A stretch of DNA of 64,000 nucleotides from Niastella soli (GCF_017742245.1 NZ_JAGHKO010000014.1:124001-188000); one strand, 5' to 3'. Shown: positions 33,908 through 43,251, counted from the stretch's first letter. The notes: a model not told the origin generated them from the sequence alone. Numbers and translations are program-made.

Positions 33908-35428
33908 ATGAGCATACCACAAATAAAAACACTGGGCGAACTTAAGAAGAGCGGCTATCAACCAAAGTCAGTAAAGGATGAGATCAGAAAGAACCTTATT
34001 TCTAAATTACAAAAACAGGAAAGTACGTTTAATGGCATTATAGGATATGAAGAAACTGTTATTCCGGATGTAGAAAGAGCGCTGTTGTCGCGTCACAACA
34101 TTTTGTTCCTTGGGTTACGCGGACAGGCAAAAACCCGTATGGCCCGGCAAATGATCGAATTACTCGATGAATATGTGCCGGTTATAGAAGGCAGTGAGAT
34201 CAATGACGATCCGCTGAACCCCATTTCCATCCATGCCAAGGACCTGATTGCGCAACATGACGATGAAACACCTATCGCCTGGATCCACCGAAGCGAACGG
34301 TATGGCGAAAAACTCGCTACGCCCGACGTAAGCGTAGCCGACCTTATTGGCGACATCGACCCCATTAAAGCGGCCAATCTGCGGTTAAGCTTTGCCGATG
34401 AACGCGTGATACACTATGGCATTATCCCTCGCAGTAACCGCGGTATTTTTGTGATCAACGAAATTCCCGACCTGCAGGCTCGCATCCAGGTGGCGCTGTT
34501 CAATATTCTGGAAGAAGGCGATGTACAGATCCGTGGTTTCAAATTGCGTATGCCACTGGATATCCTGTTTGTATTCACCGCCAATCCGGAAGACTATACC
34601 AACCGTGGCTCCATTGTAACGCCGTTGAAGGACCGTATTGAAAGCCAGATCCTGACACACTATCCTAAAACTATCGAGACGGCGCTTACCATAACTGAAC
34701 AGGAAGCCGATATTTTGAAGGAACAGCAGGCAAAGGTGCAATTAAGCGACCTCTTAAAACGACTGATAGAACAGATCTCCTTTGAGGCCCGCTCCAGTGA
34801 ATTGGTTGACAAAAAAAGTGGGGTATCGGCCCGCTTAAGCATTTCAGCTTTTGAAAATGCAGTAAGCTCAGCTGAACGCCGCGCATTGATCAATAAAGAA
34901 AACCATACGCAGGTATGGATCAGTGATATGATCGGTTTGATCCCTTCTATTACCGGAAAAATAGAACTGGTGTATGAAGGCGAACAGGAAGGACCGTACC
35001 AGGTGGCCATGAACCTGCTTGATAAAGCCATCCGGTCACAATTCATTCAATATTTCCCAAATCCGGAAACGCTGAAGAAAAAACGTAATCAGCAGGCAGC
35101 CGAAGAAAACCCCTATCGTTCCATCACCTCATGGTTCGATAAAGGCAATTCGCTGAACCTGTTATTTCATACCAAAGACGAAGACAAGATACAGCAACTG
35201 TATAAGGTAGATGGATTACATGCGTTGGTGAAAAAGTATTTTAAACAGGCCAATGAAAAAGACGCTGCTCTGTTAATGGAGTTTGTGTTGCACGGACTGG
35301 CATCCTTTTCCATGATCAGTAAAAAAATATTGGAAAGCCGCATCGAGTTCAAGGACCTGATGGGTTCTATGCTGGGTAATACCACTTCGTTTGCGGATGA
35401 TGAACTGGAAGGTGATGACTTTAATTAA
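33908..35428 (+). CDS. MoxR/magnesium-chelatase-type AAA+ ATPase
   Basis: 506 residues. A Walker A in the variant form GLRGQAKT (about residues 69-76), the Walker B/sensor region FVINEIPDLQARIQVALFNILEEGDV and FVFTANPEDYTNRG (sensor 1), then LKDRIESQILTHYP, give the MoxR/ChlI-like AAA+ core. The C-terminal 200 residues are helical with no named domain. Forms an operon with the VWA gene. The pair probably acts on a protein complex in the cytoplasm. Two hairpin terminators follow. Confidence 0.9.
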   Translation: MSIPQIKTLGELKKSGYQPKSVKDEIRKNLISKLQKQESTFNGIIGYEETVIPDVERALLSRHNILFLGLRGQAKTRMARQMIELLDEYVPVIEGSEINDDPLNPISIHAKDLIAQHDDETPIAWIHRSERYGEKLATPDVSVADLIGDIDPIKAANLRLSFADERVIHYGIIPRSNRGIFVINEIPDLQARIQVALFNILEEGDVQIRGFKLRMPLDILFVFTANPEDYTNRGSIVTPLKDRIESQILTHYPKTIETALTITEQEADILKEQQAKVQLSDLLKRLIEQISFEARSSELVDKKSGVSARLSISAFENAVSSAERRALINKENHTQVWISDMIGLIPSITGKIELVYEGEQEGPYQVAMNLLDKAIRSQFIQYFPNPETLKKKRNQQAAEENPYRSITSWFDKGNSLNLLFHTKDEDKIQQLYKVDGLHALVKKYFKQANEKDAALLMEFVLHGLASFSMISKKILESRIEFKDLMGSMLGNTTSFADDELEGDDFN

Positions 35429-35453
35429 TGTTGAAGTTGAATATTCAATAATG

Positions 35454-35480
35454 AATGTCGAAGTGAATCACTTCGACATT
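35454..35480 (+). terminator. Terminator after the VWA/MoxR operon
   Basis: Perfect 12-bp stem aatgtcgaagtg-aat-cacttcgacatt followed by tttattt. Confidence 0.9.
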
Positions 35481-35505
35481 TTTATTTAATGCTATTGGTA
35501 AATAA

Positions 35506-35533
35506 AAAGCACCCTGATGCGTCGGGGTGCTTT
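35506..35533. terminator. Second hairpin, likely terminator of the opposite operon
   Basis: Stem aaagcaccc/gggtgcttt with a 10-base loop; A run on the left and T run on the right, so it can act in both directions. It lies 23 bp after the stop of the minus-strand frameshifted gene. Confidence 0.75.
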
Positions 35534-35555
35534 CTTAATATTATTGTCAATTAGC

Positions 35556-35728
35556 TTAACTGTTGAGTAGCTCTTTGGGTAAACCGTATTTTTCAACTAG
35601 CTTTTTGGAAGACTCTACCTTTTTAACAATATATGGATCATTGCTATAATCTTTCAGAGTAGTAGATATGGTTATTTTCCCTTTGATCTCGACAACGTTC
35701 TCTTTCTGATTTTTTTCACGATAGACAT
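35556..35728 (-). pseudogene. Frameshifted small gene (57 residues if the A7 tract had 8 A)
   Basis: An ATG at 35728, nine bases after the DUF2188 stop, opens MSIVKK. The frame then breaks in a run of seven A (T7 at 35710-35716 on the + strand). With one more A it would continue as NQKENVVEIKGKITIST, then LKDYSNDPYIVKKVESSKKL, ending VEKYGLPKELLNS with a stop at 35556. The downstream frame is open, protein-like and ends just before a terminator, so a one-base deletion (mutation, phase variation or a sequencing error) is the simplest reading. Confidence 0.6.
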
Positions 35729-35737
35729 ATTGCAGCT

Positions 35738-36004
35738 TTAGTTAGCAACAGCATAATTTTCCCTTTTTTCCTCGTTGCCATCCCTACCATAAATCACCAG
35801 TTCAATCTTTTTATTTTTGGCAATATGCCTGGCAATAGAAACAGCTTCCCGTTTATTATCAGTGATTTCTGTAAACTTTGCAGCTTTATTATCTCTCACT
35901 AACCAACCATTTCCACCCAAAGGAAGAACATACTGTATTGTAGATACTTTTGCGGGTACCTTTTTAACCTTTGGGGATCTTGAATGGGAATTCTTACTTT
36001 TCAT
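35738..36004 (-). CDS. DUF2188 domain protein
   Basis: 88 residues. After a basic N-terminus (KSKNSHSRSPKVKKVPAK) come YVLPLGGNGWLVRDNKAAKF, EAVSIARHIAKNKKIELVIYGRDG and a charged tail. This is the DUF2188 pattern, small beta-alpha proteins of unknown role that often carry the GGW and ELVIYGRDG motifs. It lies 9 bp after the HEPN gene and 9 bp before the frameshifted gene, so the three form one small operon. Confidence 0.8.
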   Translation of the reverse strand: MKSKNSHSRSPKVKKVPAKVSTIQYVLPLGGNGWLVRDNKAAKFTEITDNKREAVSIARHIAKNKKIELVIYGRDGNEEKRENYAVAN

Positions 36005-36013
36005 ATAACGAAT

Positions 36014-36469
36014 TTAAACAATTTCATTAAGAATAAGCCTGGACGCCTGCATAAAGTTGATGGCCCTGGCATTTGAAAATCGCTGTATTCTGTAACGATT
36101 TTCCGGGCTCCAGCTTTTTACCAAAAGCCACCCGTTCCTATATGAATTAAGGATCCTGTTATGCACACCAGAATAGATCAACAATTGATCTAAATTATGA
36201 TTCTTGATCTGTCGAAGTTGGGTTAAAGAAATTGATGGGTTAATGGCGTTGAATCGTGCTAATTGAGCCGAATAAAGGTGCAACTCTGTACCAGACTCAG
36301 GAAACTCACTATTAAATCCCAACGATTGACAAACCTTTTTTTTAAAGCTCAATTCAAGCGCATATCCCATCAGGTAAACAGCTCCATTATTTCGTTTTAA
36401 CCGGAAAAGTGTTTCGGCATCCTTTCGCTTTTGACTTGCCAGGTATTTTAGCGCACTTATATTTATCAC
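36014..36469 (-). CDS. HEPN-domain protein
   Basis: 151 residues from a GTG at 36469 (VINISALKYLASQKRKDAETLFR, first residue read as Met); a TTG at 36496 would add nine residues. There is no ATG. The helical repeat GAVYLMGYALELSFKKKVC, followed by LRQIKNHNLDQLL, is the HEPN fold signature, and RQIKNH fits the Rx4-6H motif of HEPN RNases. Many HEPN proteins are toxins or act with a nucleotidyltransferase partner; none is here, only DUF2188 and the small third gene. Toxin activity is inference. Confidence 0.6.
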   Translation of the reverse strand: MINISALKYLASQKRKDAETLFRLKRNNGAVYLMGYALELSFKKKVCQSLGFNSEFPESGTELHLYSAQLARFNAINPSISLTQLRQIKNHNLDQLLIYSGVHNRILNSYRNGWLLVKSWSPENRYRIQRFSNARAINFMQASRLILNEIV

Positions 36470-36539
36470 AACAATAAAAACAAGCGCATCTGTCAAAAGA
36501 ACTAAATCAACAAACGAAATATTTCAGTACAACTATCCA

Positions 36540-37559
36540 CTACACCACATTTACTTCCCGCTCCAGCTCCACCCCAAATTTGGCGTGAACGCTTTTCATT
36601 ACGTCATCGCTCAGGTCATAAATATCCTGACCGGTAGCGTTGCCATAATTCACCAGTACGAGTGCTTGTTTTTCATGTATACCTGCATCGCCCCGGCGAT
36701 AGCCTTTCCAGCCGCTTTGTTCAATAAGCCAGCCTGCCGCCAGTTTAATGGTGCCATCGATATTGGGATAACCAACTATATGCGGATATTGCGTTTTTAA
36801 TTCTTCATACACCGCAGCAGCAACAGAGGGGTTTTTAAAAAAGCTGCCGGCATTCCCGATCTTCGCGGGATCGGGCAGTTTTGAGGAGCGGATATTGATC
36901 ACGGCTTGTGAAACAGCCTGAATACTTAATTCCTGCACTCCCATACGTTCCAGTTCCTGTTCAATAGCACCATAACTGGTATTGAATACAGGCTTTTTAT
37001 TCAGTCGGTAAGTAACATTCAATATAACATACTGGTTGCGGTATTTCCCTTTGAACACACTTTCACGGTAACCAAAAGCGCAATCAGCAGCTTTGAACAC
37101 CTGTACTTGTTTGTCACGGAGATGAAAGGCCTCCAGTTCTTCAAATACTTCTTTGATCTCAACGCCATAGGCGCCGATATTTTGCATGGGGCTGGCACCA
37201 ACGCAACCGGGTATCAGGGAAAGGTTTTCTACCCCCGCCCAATTTCGCTGCAGGCAAAATTGTACGAATTTATGCCAGTTCTCCCCTGCCCCGGCCTTTA
37301 CATAAACATGGTCGGCGTCTTCTTTTACGACATTCACCCCCGGAATATCATTTTTTAACACCAATCCATCTATATTATTTTTAAAAAGAATATTACTGCC
37401 ACCCCCCAAAATAAGTGGCAAAATTCCCATATTGGGATTATTTTCGATCAATTCACCTAGTTCATTAACCGAAACAAAGGCGGCAAAGTACCTGGCTAAT
37501 GTGTCAATACCCAGTGTGTTGTATTGCCGGAGCGGAATATTTTGTTGAATTTGCGTCAT
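36540..37559 (-). CDS. murB: UDP-N-acetylenolpyruvoylglucosamine reductase MurB
   Basis: 339 residues. FAD-binding motif PLILGGGSNILF, then VENLSLIPGCVGASPMQNIGAYGVEI, FGYRESVFKG and GNAGSFFKNP with the proton-donor Ser; the last residues contain GVELEREVNVV with the catalytic Glu. It has the extra loop of type I MurB. It reduces UDP-GlcNAc-enolpyruvate to UDP-MurNAc with NADPH in peptidoglycan synthesis, in the cytoplasm. Divergent from the NAD(P)-binding gene at 37582 with a 22-bp gap. Confidence 0.97.
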   Translation of the reverse strand: MTQIQQNIPLRQYNTLGIDTLARYFAAFVSVNELGELIENNPNMGILPLILGGGSNILFKNNIDGLVLKNDIPGVNVVKEDADHVYVKAGAGENWHKFVQFCLQRNWAGVENLSLIPGCVGASPMQNIGAYGVEIKEVFEELEAFHLRDKQVQVFKAADCAFGYRESVFKGKYRNQYVILNVTYRLNKKPVFNTSYGAIEQELERMGVQELSIQAVSQAVINIRSSKLPDPAKIGNAGSFFKNPSVAAAVYEELKTQYPHIVGYPNIDGTIKLAAGWLIEQSGWKGYRRGDAGIHEKQALVLVNYGNATGQDIYDLSDDVMKSVHAKFGVELEREVNVV

Positions 37560-37581
37560 CAGCAGGGCAAAATAACAAATT

Positions 37582-38250
37582 ATGCATCGAAAAACCGCCG
37601 TTGTACTGGGAGCGACCGGATTAATTGGTCAGCACCTGGTACAGGAACTGTTACAAAACGAATTCTTTACTAAAGTCAGGTTATTGGTTCGCAGACCCCT
37701 TAAGCTAAACCATTCTAAGATCGACATTCAGGTCGTTAATTTTAATGATGAAAAAGATATTGCCGCCAAGATTGATATTGGTGATGTAATATTCTGTTGC
37801 GTGGGCACCACCCGCAAGAAAGTAAAAGGTAATAAAACAGAATACCGCAAAGTAGATTACGATATTCCCATCATTACTGCCCGCCTGGGCGTTCAGCATG
37901 GTTTCAGCCAGTTTCTAATGGTCTCGGCAATTGGAGCCAATCCGGTGGCCGCTAACTTTTATCTTCAATTAAAGGGATGTATTGAAGAGGATGTGACCGC
38001 ACTTCCCTTTGAAAGCATTCATATTTTCCGTCCATCAATCTTGTTAGGTAACAGAGAAGAATTTCGCTTCGGCGAACGCATCGCCGGCGTATTCGTAAAA
38101 GCGTTCTCTTTTCTATTGATCGGCGCCTGGCGCAAATACAAAGCCATTACTGCTGCCGATGTGGCCAGATCAATGGTAGCCGCCGCCAACAAAGAGATAG
38201 CCGGGGTGCATATGTATGAATATGATGAAATGCGGGAACTGCTCAGTTGA
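37582..38250 (+). CDS. NAD(P)-binding atypical SDR (HTATIP2/YwnB-like)
   Basis: 222 residues. Nucleotide-binding start TAVVLGATGLIGQHLVQELL, then VRLLVRRPL, DVIFCCVGTTRKKVKG and FLMVSAIGANP, with KGCIEEDV and IFRPSILLGNREEFR. This is the atypical short-chain group that includes HTATIP2. It lacks a clear YxxxK pair, so it may be a regulatory or redox-sensing protein rather than a classical reductase. Divergent from murB. Confidence 0.85.
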   Translation: MHRKTAVVLGATGLIGQHLVQELLQNEFFTKVRLLVRRPLKLNHSKIDIQVVNFNDEKDIAAKIDIGDVIFCCVGTTRKKVKGNKTEYRKVDYDIPIITARLGVQHGFSQFLMVSAIGANPVAANFYLQLKGCIEEDVTALPFESIHIFRPSILLGNREEFRFGERIAGVFVKAFSFLLIGAWRKYKAITAADVARSMVAAANKEIAGVHMYEYDEMRELLS

Positions 38251-38438
38251 TGCCGATGACCGCAATTCATGCAACATATTAGTTAAAAAACATATTAACA
38301 TTCGAAATATTACGATTGTCGTGTATTAAAAACGGCATTACATTTGCATATACCGTTATACCTAAAGCAATCAAGTATATGTACTTATGCTTTAGTAATT
38401 AATCAAGATTCTCATACCCTTCGTAAAACATTTGAATT

Positions 38439-39146
38439 ATGAAAAAAACGTTCATTCGTTTTTCGGCAACTGTTATGGTGGCCACGGCTCTCTTTTCGTG
38501 CCAGAAAGATATGTCAGCAAAAAATGCAAAAGCTGATCTAAATTCAACCATTTCCACCTCCGCTGTCTCCAATGCTTCTCCATGCGGACAATTACGTACA
38601 CAAACACAAGGTGGCTGGGGCGCATCCCCCGCCGGAAATAATCCGGGTACTTATTTACATGCCAATTTCCAGGCAGCATTTGGCGAGTACATAACGGTGG
38701 GTTGCAGCGACAAATATTTCGTGAAATTAACGTCTGCCCAGGCTGTGACCAATCTGTTACCGACTGGTGGTCCTGGCGCCGTTTTAACCGCCAGCTATAC
38801 AGACCCGGCTTCGCTTAAAAATGTACTGGTTGGACAACTGGTTGCCCTGAAATTATCAGTGGGTTTCGATCACGCTGATCCTGGTTTTGGCCAGTCTTCT
38901 GTAGCATTGGGCAATATGATCATTGCCAGCGGGCCATTCAAAGGCAATACCGTTGCTGATTTCCTCGCCATTGGTGAAGAAGTATTGAGTGGTTGCTCCA
39001 AAGACTTCACCCCGCAACAAATAGTTGAAACGGCGACTTCCATTAATGAAAATTTTGACAATGGAACAGTTGATAAGGGTTTCCTGATTTGTCCTAATGA
39101 CACTCCACCCTCATCAGCTAATCCGGCCAACGACCTTCCAGCTTAA
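38439..39146 (+). CDS. Secreted lipoprotein with a RTQTQGGWG-type domain
   Basis: 235 residues, lipobox ALFSC at about residue 20. After a Ser/Thr-rich linker comes CGQLRTQTQGGWGASPAGNN, then PGTYLHANFQAAFGEYITVG, SAQAVTNLLPTGG, VLVGQLVALKLSVGFD and SINENFDNG. I recognise this as a recurring secreted domain in Chitinophagaceae without a known role. It is followed by a strong terminator. No partner gene is evident. Confidence 0.7.
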   Translation: MKKTFIRFSATVMVATALFSCQKDMSAKNAKADLNSTISTSAVSNASPCGQLRTQTQGGWGASPAGNNPGTYLHANFQAAFGEYITVGCSDKYFVKLTSAQAVTNLLPTGGPGAVLTASYTDPASLKNVLVGQLVALKLSVGFDHADPGFGQSSVALGNMIIASGPFKGNTVADFLAIGEEVLSGCSKDFTPQQIVETATSINENFDNGTVDKGFLICPNDTPPSSANPANDLPA

Positions 39147-39170
39147 AACTTTAATTTAAAAGATAATAAA

Positions 39171-39200
39171 ATGCCCCCCGCTTGTACCGTCGGGGGGCAT
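39171..39200. terminator. Bidirectional terminator between lipoprotein and priA
   Basis: Perfect 10-bp GC-rich stem atgccccccg/cggggggcat with A and T runs on either side. Confidence 0.9.
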
Positions 39201-39221
39201 TTTTATTTAGTTCTTCCTGTT

Positions 39222-41687
39222 TTACATAGCATCCACATCAGGGATCACCACCACATTCCGGAATCGTTTATCATTGTGCAGCACGGCTATCTGTTCCAGA
39301 ATAAAACGTTTACAACGTTGAATAAGCTCCCCGTCTTTCGGCAGTTTGATCAGCAATTCCATCAGATATTGGTTGCGTACCCGGTTCACCACCGGCTCTG
39401 CCGGGCCTACCAGGAACTTGCCATACTCGCCCTGCATGGAAAAAGCCATCATTTGGGCTGCCGCTTCCACCACATCTTTCGACTTATGTTTTAAAGTGAG
39501 CATTATTAACCGGGCAAATGGCGGATAAAAGAACATTCTTCGTCCCTCAATTTCCTGGTTGTAGAACAGCCCATAATCGTGTTGCTGCACAAAATACAAT
39601 ACCGGGTGTTGCGTATTAGACACCTGGATGAACACTTTACCCTGTTTATCTTTACGGCCGGCACGGCCACTCACCTGCTCCATTAATTGAAAGGCCCGTT
39701 CATTTACCCTGAAATCGGCAAAACTCAACAGGCTGTCTGCATCCAGAATACCTACCAGGTTCACATTTTCAAAATCAAGCCCTTTTACCACCATTTGCGT
39801 GCCTACCAGTATATCCAGCCGGCCCTGTTCAAATTGCTGTATCAGGCTGTCGTGCGCGGTTTTACCCCGCACACTGTCAATATCCATACGGGCCACGCGC
39901 CCCTTGGGAAACATTTCTTCCAGTTGTTCTTCAATACGCTCCGTACCAAAGTTGCGCTGGGAGAATTTATCGCTGCCACAAGCCTGACAGGCATGCACGG
40001 GCGGGTATACAGTACCGCAATAGTGACAATGCAGTTTATGGGTGTTCTTATGAAAGGTCAGTGTAACGTCGCAAAACTTGCAATGCGGTATCCAGCCACA
40101 GGTTTGACAAACCTGGTAAGGCGAATAACCCCGGCGGTTTTGAAAAAGGATCACCTGTTTGCCCTGTTCCAGCGACTGGTCAATGGCGGCTTTTAAAGGG
40201 GGCGTAATAATGATCTTGTCCTTATCAGCCCCAAACATCCTTTTGGTATCAATGATGTCGATGGCCGGCAATTGCACGCCACCAAAGCGTTCGCCCAGGA
40301 TGGCCAGTCCATACTTTTGGGACTGCGCATTATAAAAGCTTTCTACCGAAGGCGTAGCGCTGCCCAGCAACACATTCGCATTGAAGAGCGAAGCGTAATA
40401 AATAGCGCCATCACGGGCATGGTAACGCGGAGCCGGGTCCTGTTGCTTGTAAGAAGTATCATGTTCTTCATCCACCACTATCAATCCCAGATCGGTGAAG
40501 GGCAAAAAGATCGATGAACGGGCTCCCAGCACAACTTTCAATTCACCCGTTTTCACCTTGTTCCAGATCTCAACCCGTTCATTCTGGTTGAATTTACTAT
40601 GATAGATGCCAATATAGCCACCAAAATGCTTTTGCAAACGGCGTATCACCTGCGAGGTAAGGGCAATTTCCGGCAACAGGTACAAAACCTGTTTTCCCTG
40701 GCGGATATATCGTTCAATAAGCTTGACATATACCTGTGTTTTTCCACTGGCAGTGACCCCGTGCAACAAACAAGCCTGTTTGCTTACCAATTGTTCGGTA
40801 ATGGCATCAAATGCCCGTTGCTGCGCAGGAGTTAATTCAAAATCTATTTGAATATTACGGGGCAGGTATTGCAGGCGGTCAACCTGCCGTTTTTCCAGCC
40901 ACAGAATGTTTTTATCAACCAGCCCTTTTAACTGCGCATCCGAAGCGCCGCTTTTCTTCAACAATTCGGGTTTGGTTACCTCGCCCTGCGTTTTTATCAG
41001 GTGCAGGTAACTCAGTAACAGCTCGAGCTGTTTTTCGGCCCGTTGCAGTTTTTTATCATCACTCAGTAATGCAGACAGTTCCTCTTCGTTATCATATTTG
41101 TGGTTCAGCAGAACAAAGATCTCTTTTTTGGGCGACCAGGTTTCTTTCAGGGCTTCCCAAACAGTACATACTTTTTTTTCGATGAGTCTTTTTATAACCG
41201 GGTAAACCCGGTTTGAATCGAGGATCTGTTGCACCTCACCTATCTTCAGTTCTTTTTTCAGCAACAGCGCTTCCCCAACCAGATATTCATCATGATCGAG
41301 GGTAGAAAAATTGTCGCCAAACTCCTCGTTGAACACCAGGATAGTTTCGCTGCTTAATTTAAAATGGGCAGGCAGGGCGGCCGCCATCACTTCACCTTCG
41401 CTGCACATGTAGTACCGGGCGATCCATTCCCACAGCTTTAGTTGTTCGGGGAAAATAACGGGTTCTGCATCCAGGATGTTAAGGATATCCTTTGCTTCAA
41501 ATGCTTCGGGTTTTTCTTCATGAAGCCGTTTTACCACCCCGGCGTATTTCTTGTTTTTACCCAATATGACCTCAACCCGCACACCCGGCTTTATTTGGTC
41601 GCGCAAGGCAGCTGGCACCGACCAGGTGTAGTTTTTGGGTAAGGCCAGTGGAATAATAACTTCGGCAAATAAAACAGAGATGCTCAT
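39222..41687 (-). CDS. priA: Primosomal replication restart helicase PriA
   Basis: 821 residues. The N-terminal DNA-binding domain (VLFAEVIIPLALPKNYTW, PGVRVEVILGKNKKYAGVV) is followed by the DEAH-type helicase: Walker A LLHGVTASGKTQVY, Walker B LIVVDEEHDTSYKQQ, GSATPSVESF, then the zinc cluster with paired cysteines (CQTCGWIPHCKFC, CHYCG, CQACG), and VGTQMVVKGLDF and QVSGRAGRKDKQG in the second RecA lobe. It rebuilds stalled replication forks. Full length. It starts with ATG 41687 and is a single gene with its own downstream terminator. Confidence 0.97.
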   Translation of the reverse strand: MSISVLFAEVIIPLALPKNYTWSVPAALRDQIKPGVRVEVILGKNKKYAGVVKRLHEEKPEAFEAKDILNILDAEPVIFPEQLKLWEWIARYYMCSEGEVMAAALPAHFKLSSETILVFNEEFGDNFSTLDHDEYLVGEALLLKKELKIGEVQQILDSNRVYPVIKRLIEKKVCTVWEALKETWSPKKEIFVLLNHKYDNEEELSALLSDDKKLQRAEKQLELLLSYLHLIKTQGEVTKPELLKKSGASDAQLKGLVDKNILWLEKRQVDRLQYLPRNIQIDFELTPAQQRAFDAITEQLVSKQACLLHGVTASGKTQVYVKLIERYIRQGKQVLYLLPEIALTSQVIRRLQKHFGGYIGIYHSKFNQNERVEIWNKVKTGELKVVLGARSSIFLPFTDLGLIVVDEEHDTSYKQQDPAPRYHARDGAIYYASLFNANVLLGSATPSVESFYNAQSQKYGLAILGERFGGVQLPAIDIIDTKRMFGADKDKIIITPPLKAAIDQSLEQGKQVILFQNRRGYSPYQVCQTCGWIPHCKFCDVTLTFHKNTHKLHCHYCGTVYPPVHACQACGSDKFSQRNFGTERIEEQLEEMFPKGRVARMDIDSVRGKTAHDSLIQQFEQGRLDILVGTQMVVKGLDFENVNLVGILDADSLLSFADFRVNERAFQLMEQVSGRAGRKDKQGKVFIQVSNTQHPVLYFVQQHDYGLFYNQEIEGRRMFFYPPFARLIMLTLKHKSKDVVEAAAQMMAFSMQGEYGKFLVGPAEPVVNRVRNQYLMELLIKLPKDGELIQRCKRFILEQIAVLHNDKRFRNVVVIPDVDAM

Positions 41688-41791
41688 TCGTGGCCCAAGA
41701 TACGAAGGTTATAGGGAAGTTGTTGGGATGAAGCAAAGCGGCAATTGGCATTCGGCAATCAATGTCGTTTAGTTATTGCTTGTTTTAAGAA

Positions 41792-41820
41792 ATCCCCTCC
41801 TGGGAGGGGTTAGGGGTGGG
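41792..41820. repeat. GC-rich palindromic repeat cccctcctgggagggg
   Basis: Seven-bp perfect stem (41794-41809) followed by ttaggggtggg, between plsC and priA. I recall this as a dispersed repeat in Bacteroidota. Read on the minus strand it may also end plsC transcription (atttctt follows). A short heptamer-like run, cggcaattggcattcggcaa, lies at 41739. Confidence 0.55.
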
Positions 41821-41833
41821 TAAAAACTTTCAA

Positions 41834-42580
41834 CTAACCAATCCACCCCGCCTTATACTCGCGAAGTTTCTGCTCCATAACCTGTGCCACCTGCTGTTTC
41901 AGGGACTCCACGTCCCTGGCCGTTAACCCCGTTACCGGTATTTCTTTTAAAAACACCGTACGGCAACGACCGGGTGTTAAACTGAATGAAGTAGAAGAAT
42001 TCATCCGCTTCCAGGTATCTAAGAACAACAGCGGTTTTATAGGTGTTTGCGTTTCAATGGCTATGCGAAAGGCGCCATCGTACAGTTTTTTCAGGGGTTG
42101 ATCCGTTTCATTAAACGTGCCTTCTGGAAAGATAAAAATAGAGATGCCCTTTTTGATCACCGATTTCAAAATACGTACGCTATTGGCCCGGCCGGTGGCA
42201 CTGCTGCGATCGACTGTTACCACGGCGTTGCGGTATATGATCCCAAACAGAGGAACTTTCGACACTTCCACCTTACCCAGGGCCCGAACCCGTTGCTTAA
42301 GCGCCAATACGATCATAGGCGCATCCAGATAGGACATATGATTGGCAACAAATATGTATTGTTTGGTTTTATCGTGGGGTTGTTCATAGAAGTTACTATG
42401 CCTGATACCAACTAAAAAGAACCAAACCCTTGCCCAGTAACCGCAGAGCCGGTAAATAAAGTTCCCACCACGCACCTTTCCAAAAAACGAAGCCACAATA
42501 ACCGGTGGAATGACCAGCAGCATGCAACCTATAAACAGAACTATGGCATAAAGGCAATAAATAATTCGCAGGACTCTCAT
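41834..42580 (-). CDS. plsC: 1-acyl-sn-glycerol-3-phosphate acyltransferase (PlsC family)
   Basis: 248 residues. One or two N-terminal hydrophobic helices, then the acyltransferase blocks: FVANHMSYLDAPM (NHxxxxD motif, catalytic His-Asp), GIIYRNAVVTVDRSS and IFIFPEGTFNETD (glycerolphosphate binding), and TPIKPLLFLDTWK. It adds the second acyl chain to lysophosphatidic acid at the inner membrane. Full length. The gene symbol is by family; paralogues may use other lyso-substrates. Confidence 0.88.
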   Translation of the reverse strand: MRVLRIIYCLYAIVLFIGCMLLVIPPVIVASFFGKVRGGNFIYRLCGYWARVWFFLVGIRHSNFYEQPHDKTKQYIFVANHMSYLDAPMIVLALKQRVRALGKVEVSKVPLFGIIYRNAVVTVDRSSATGRANSVRILKSVIKKGISIFIFPEGTFNETDQPLKKLYDGAFRIAIETQTPIKPLLFLDTWKRMNSSTSFSLTPGRCRTVFLKEIPVTGLTARDVESLKQQVAQVMEQKLREYKAGWIG

Positions 42581-42689
42581 GTGTGTTTAATAGCTGTACG
42601 GACAGAAAAATTCCAGTTGTTAGAATAATTCTATGAAACGGAAGTAGCGTTTAAAAAGTATTGATTCAGATCAATTTATGAGAGTTATC

Positions 42690-43169
42690 TCATTTACAAT
42701 CACAGCTCCATTCGTTGTCGAGGTCAATGACGGTAATAACCACCATACCGCGTTTGGCGGGGGCGAAGATAATCCGTACCTGTTGGCCATCGTGGGTACT
42801 TCCCTCCAGAGCATATTTGGGGTCGGGACGGCCAGCGGGTTCACTTTTGCGGTAATTGATACGTCCTTTTTCAAGGATCTCCTTTACTTCCGATTCATCG
42901 ATATGGCGGCAACCCATGCGGCAGCGGGCGTGTTTGGTGTATATGAGCTTACTGGCATGACGATCTATAACATCTTCATTTACAGATTCATTCCGCGGAT
43001 TATCTACATTTTCACTACGGGTGTTTTCACCAGCAGGGCCTTTATTCTTTTTACCGGGGTGCACATGTTCATTGCCGGGCGCTGTTTGGTCGTTCCGGGA
43101 ATTGGGAGCCTGCTGGCAGGCTATTAAGAGATAAGAAAGTAAAAGGAAGCTGGTTAGTATTCTTTTCAT
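42690..43169 (-). CDS. DUF4258 lipoprotein
   Basis: 159 residues from ATG 43169, which gives a lipoprotein signal (LTSFLLLSYLLIAC). A longer reading adds 22 residues that would bury the signal and is rejected. A charged, disordered middle leads to the C-terminal DUF4258-like part: YTKHARCRMGCRHIDESEVKEIL, RPDPKYALEGSTHDGQQVRI and VVITVIDLDNEWSCDCK. DUF4258 resembles RelE-like small nuclease folds, but as a lipoprotein this one acts outside the cytoplasm. Role unknown. Confidence 0.75.
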   Translation of the reverse strand: MKRILTSFLLLSYLLIACQQAPNSRNDQTAPGNEHVHPGKKNKGPAGENTRSENVDNPRNESVNEDVIDRHASKLIYTKHARCRMGCRHIDESEVKEILEKGRINYRKSEPAGRPDPKYALEGSTHDGQQVRIIFAPAKRGMVVITVIDLDNEWSCDCK

Positions 43170-43251
43170 ATGGGAAGCAAGATAGATGTTAGGGTTGATA
43201 TGTTGACTAGTTAACAAGAGCACAAGAGGAGGCAAATGATCAGGGAATAGG

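Noticed and set aside
42678-43127. 149-codon frame on the plus strand
   Set aside because: Overlaps the DUF4258 lipoprotein, which has a signal peptide and family motifs on the other strand.
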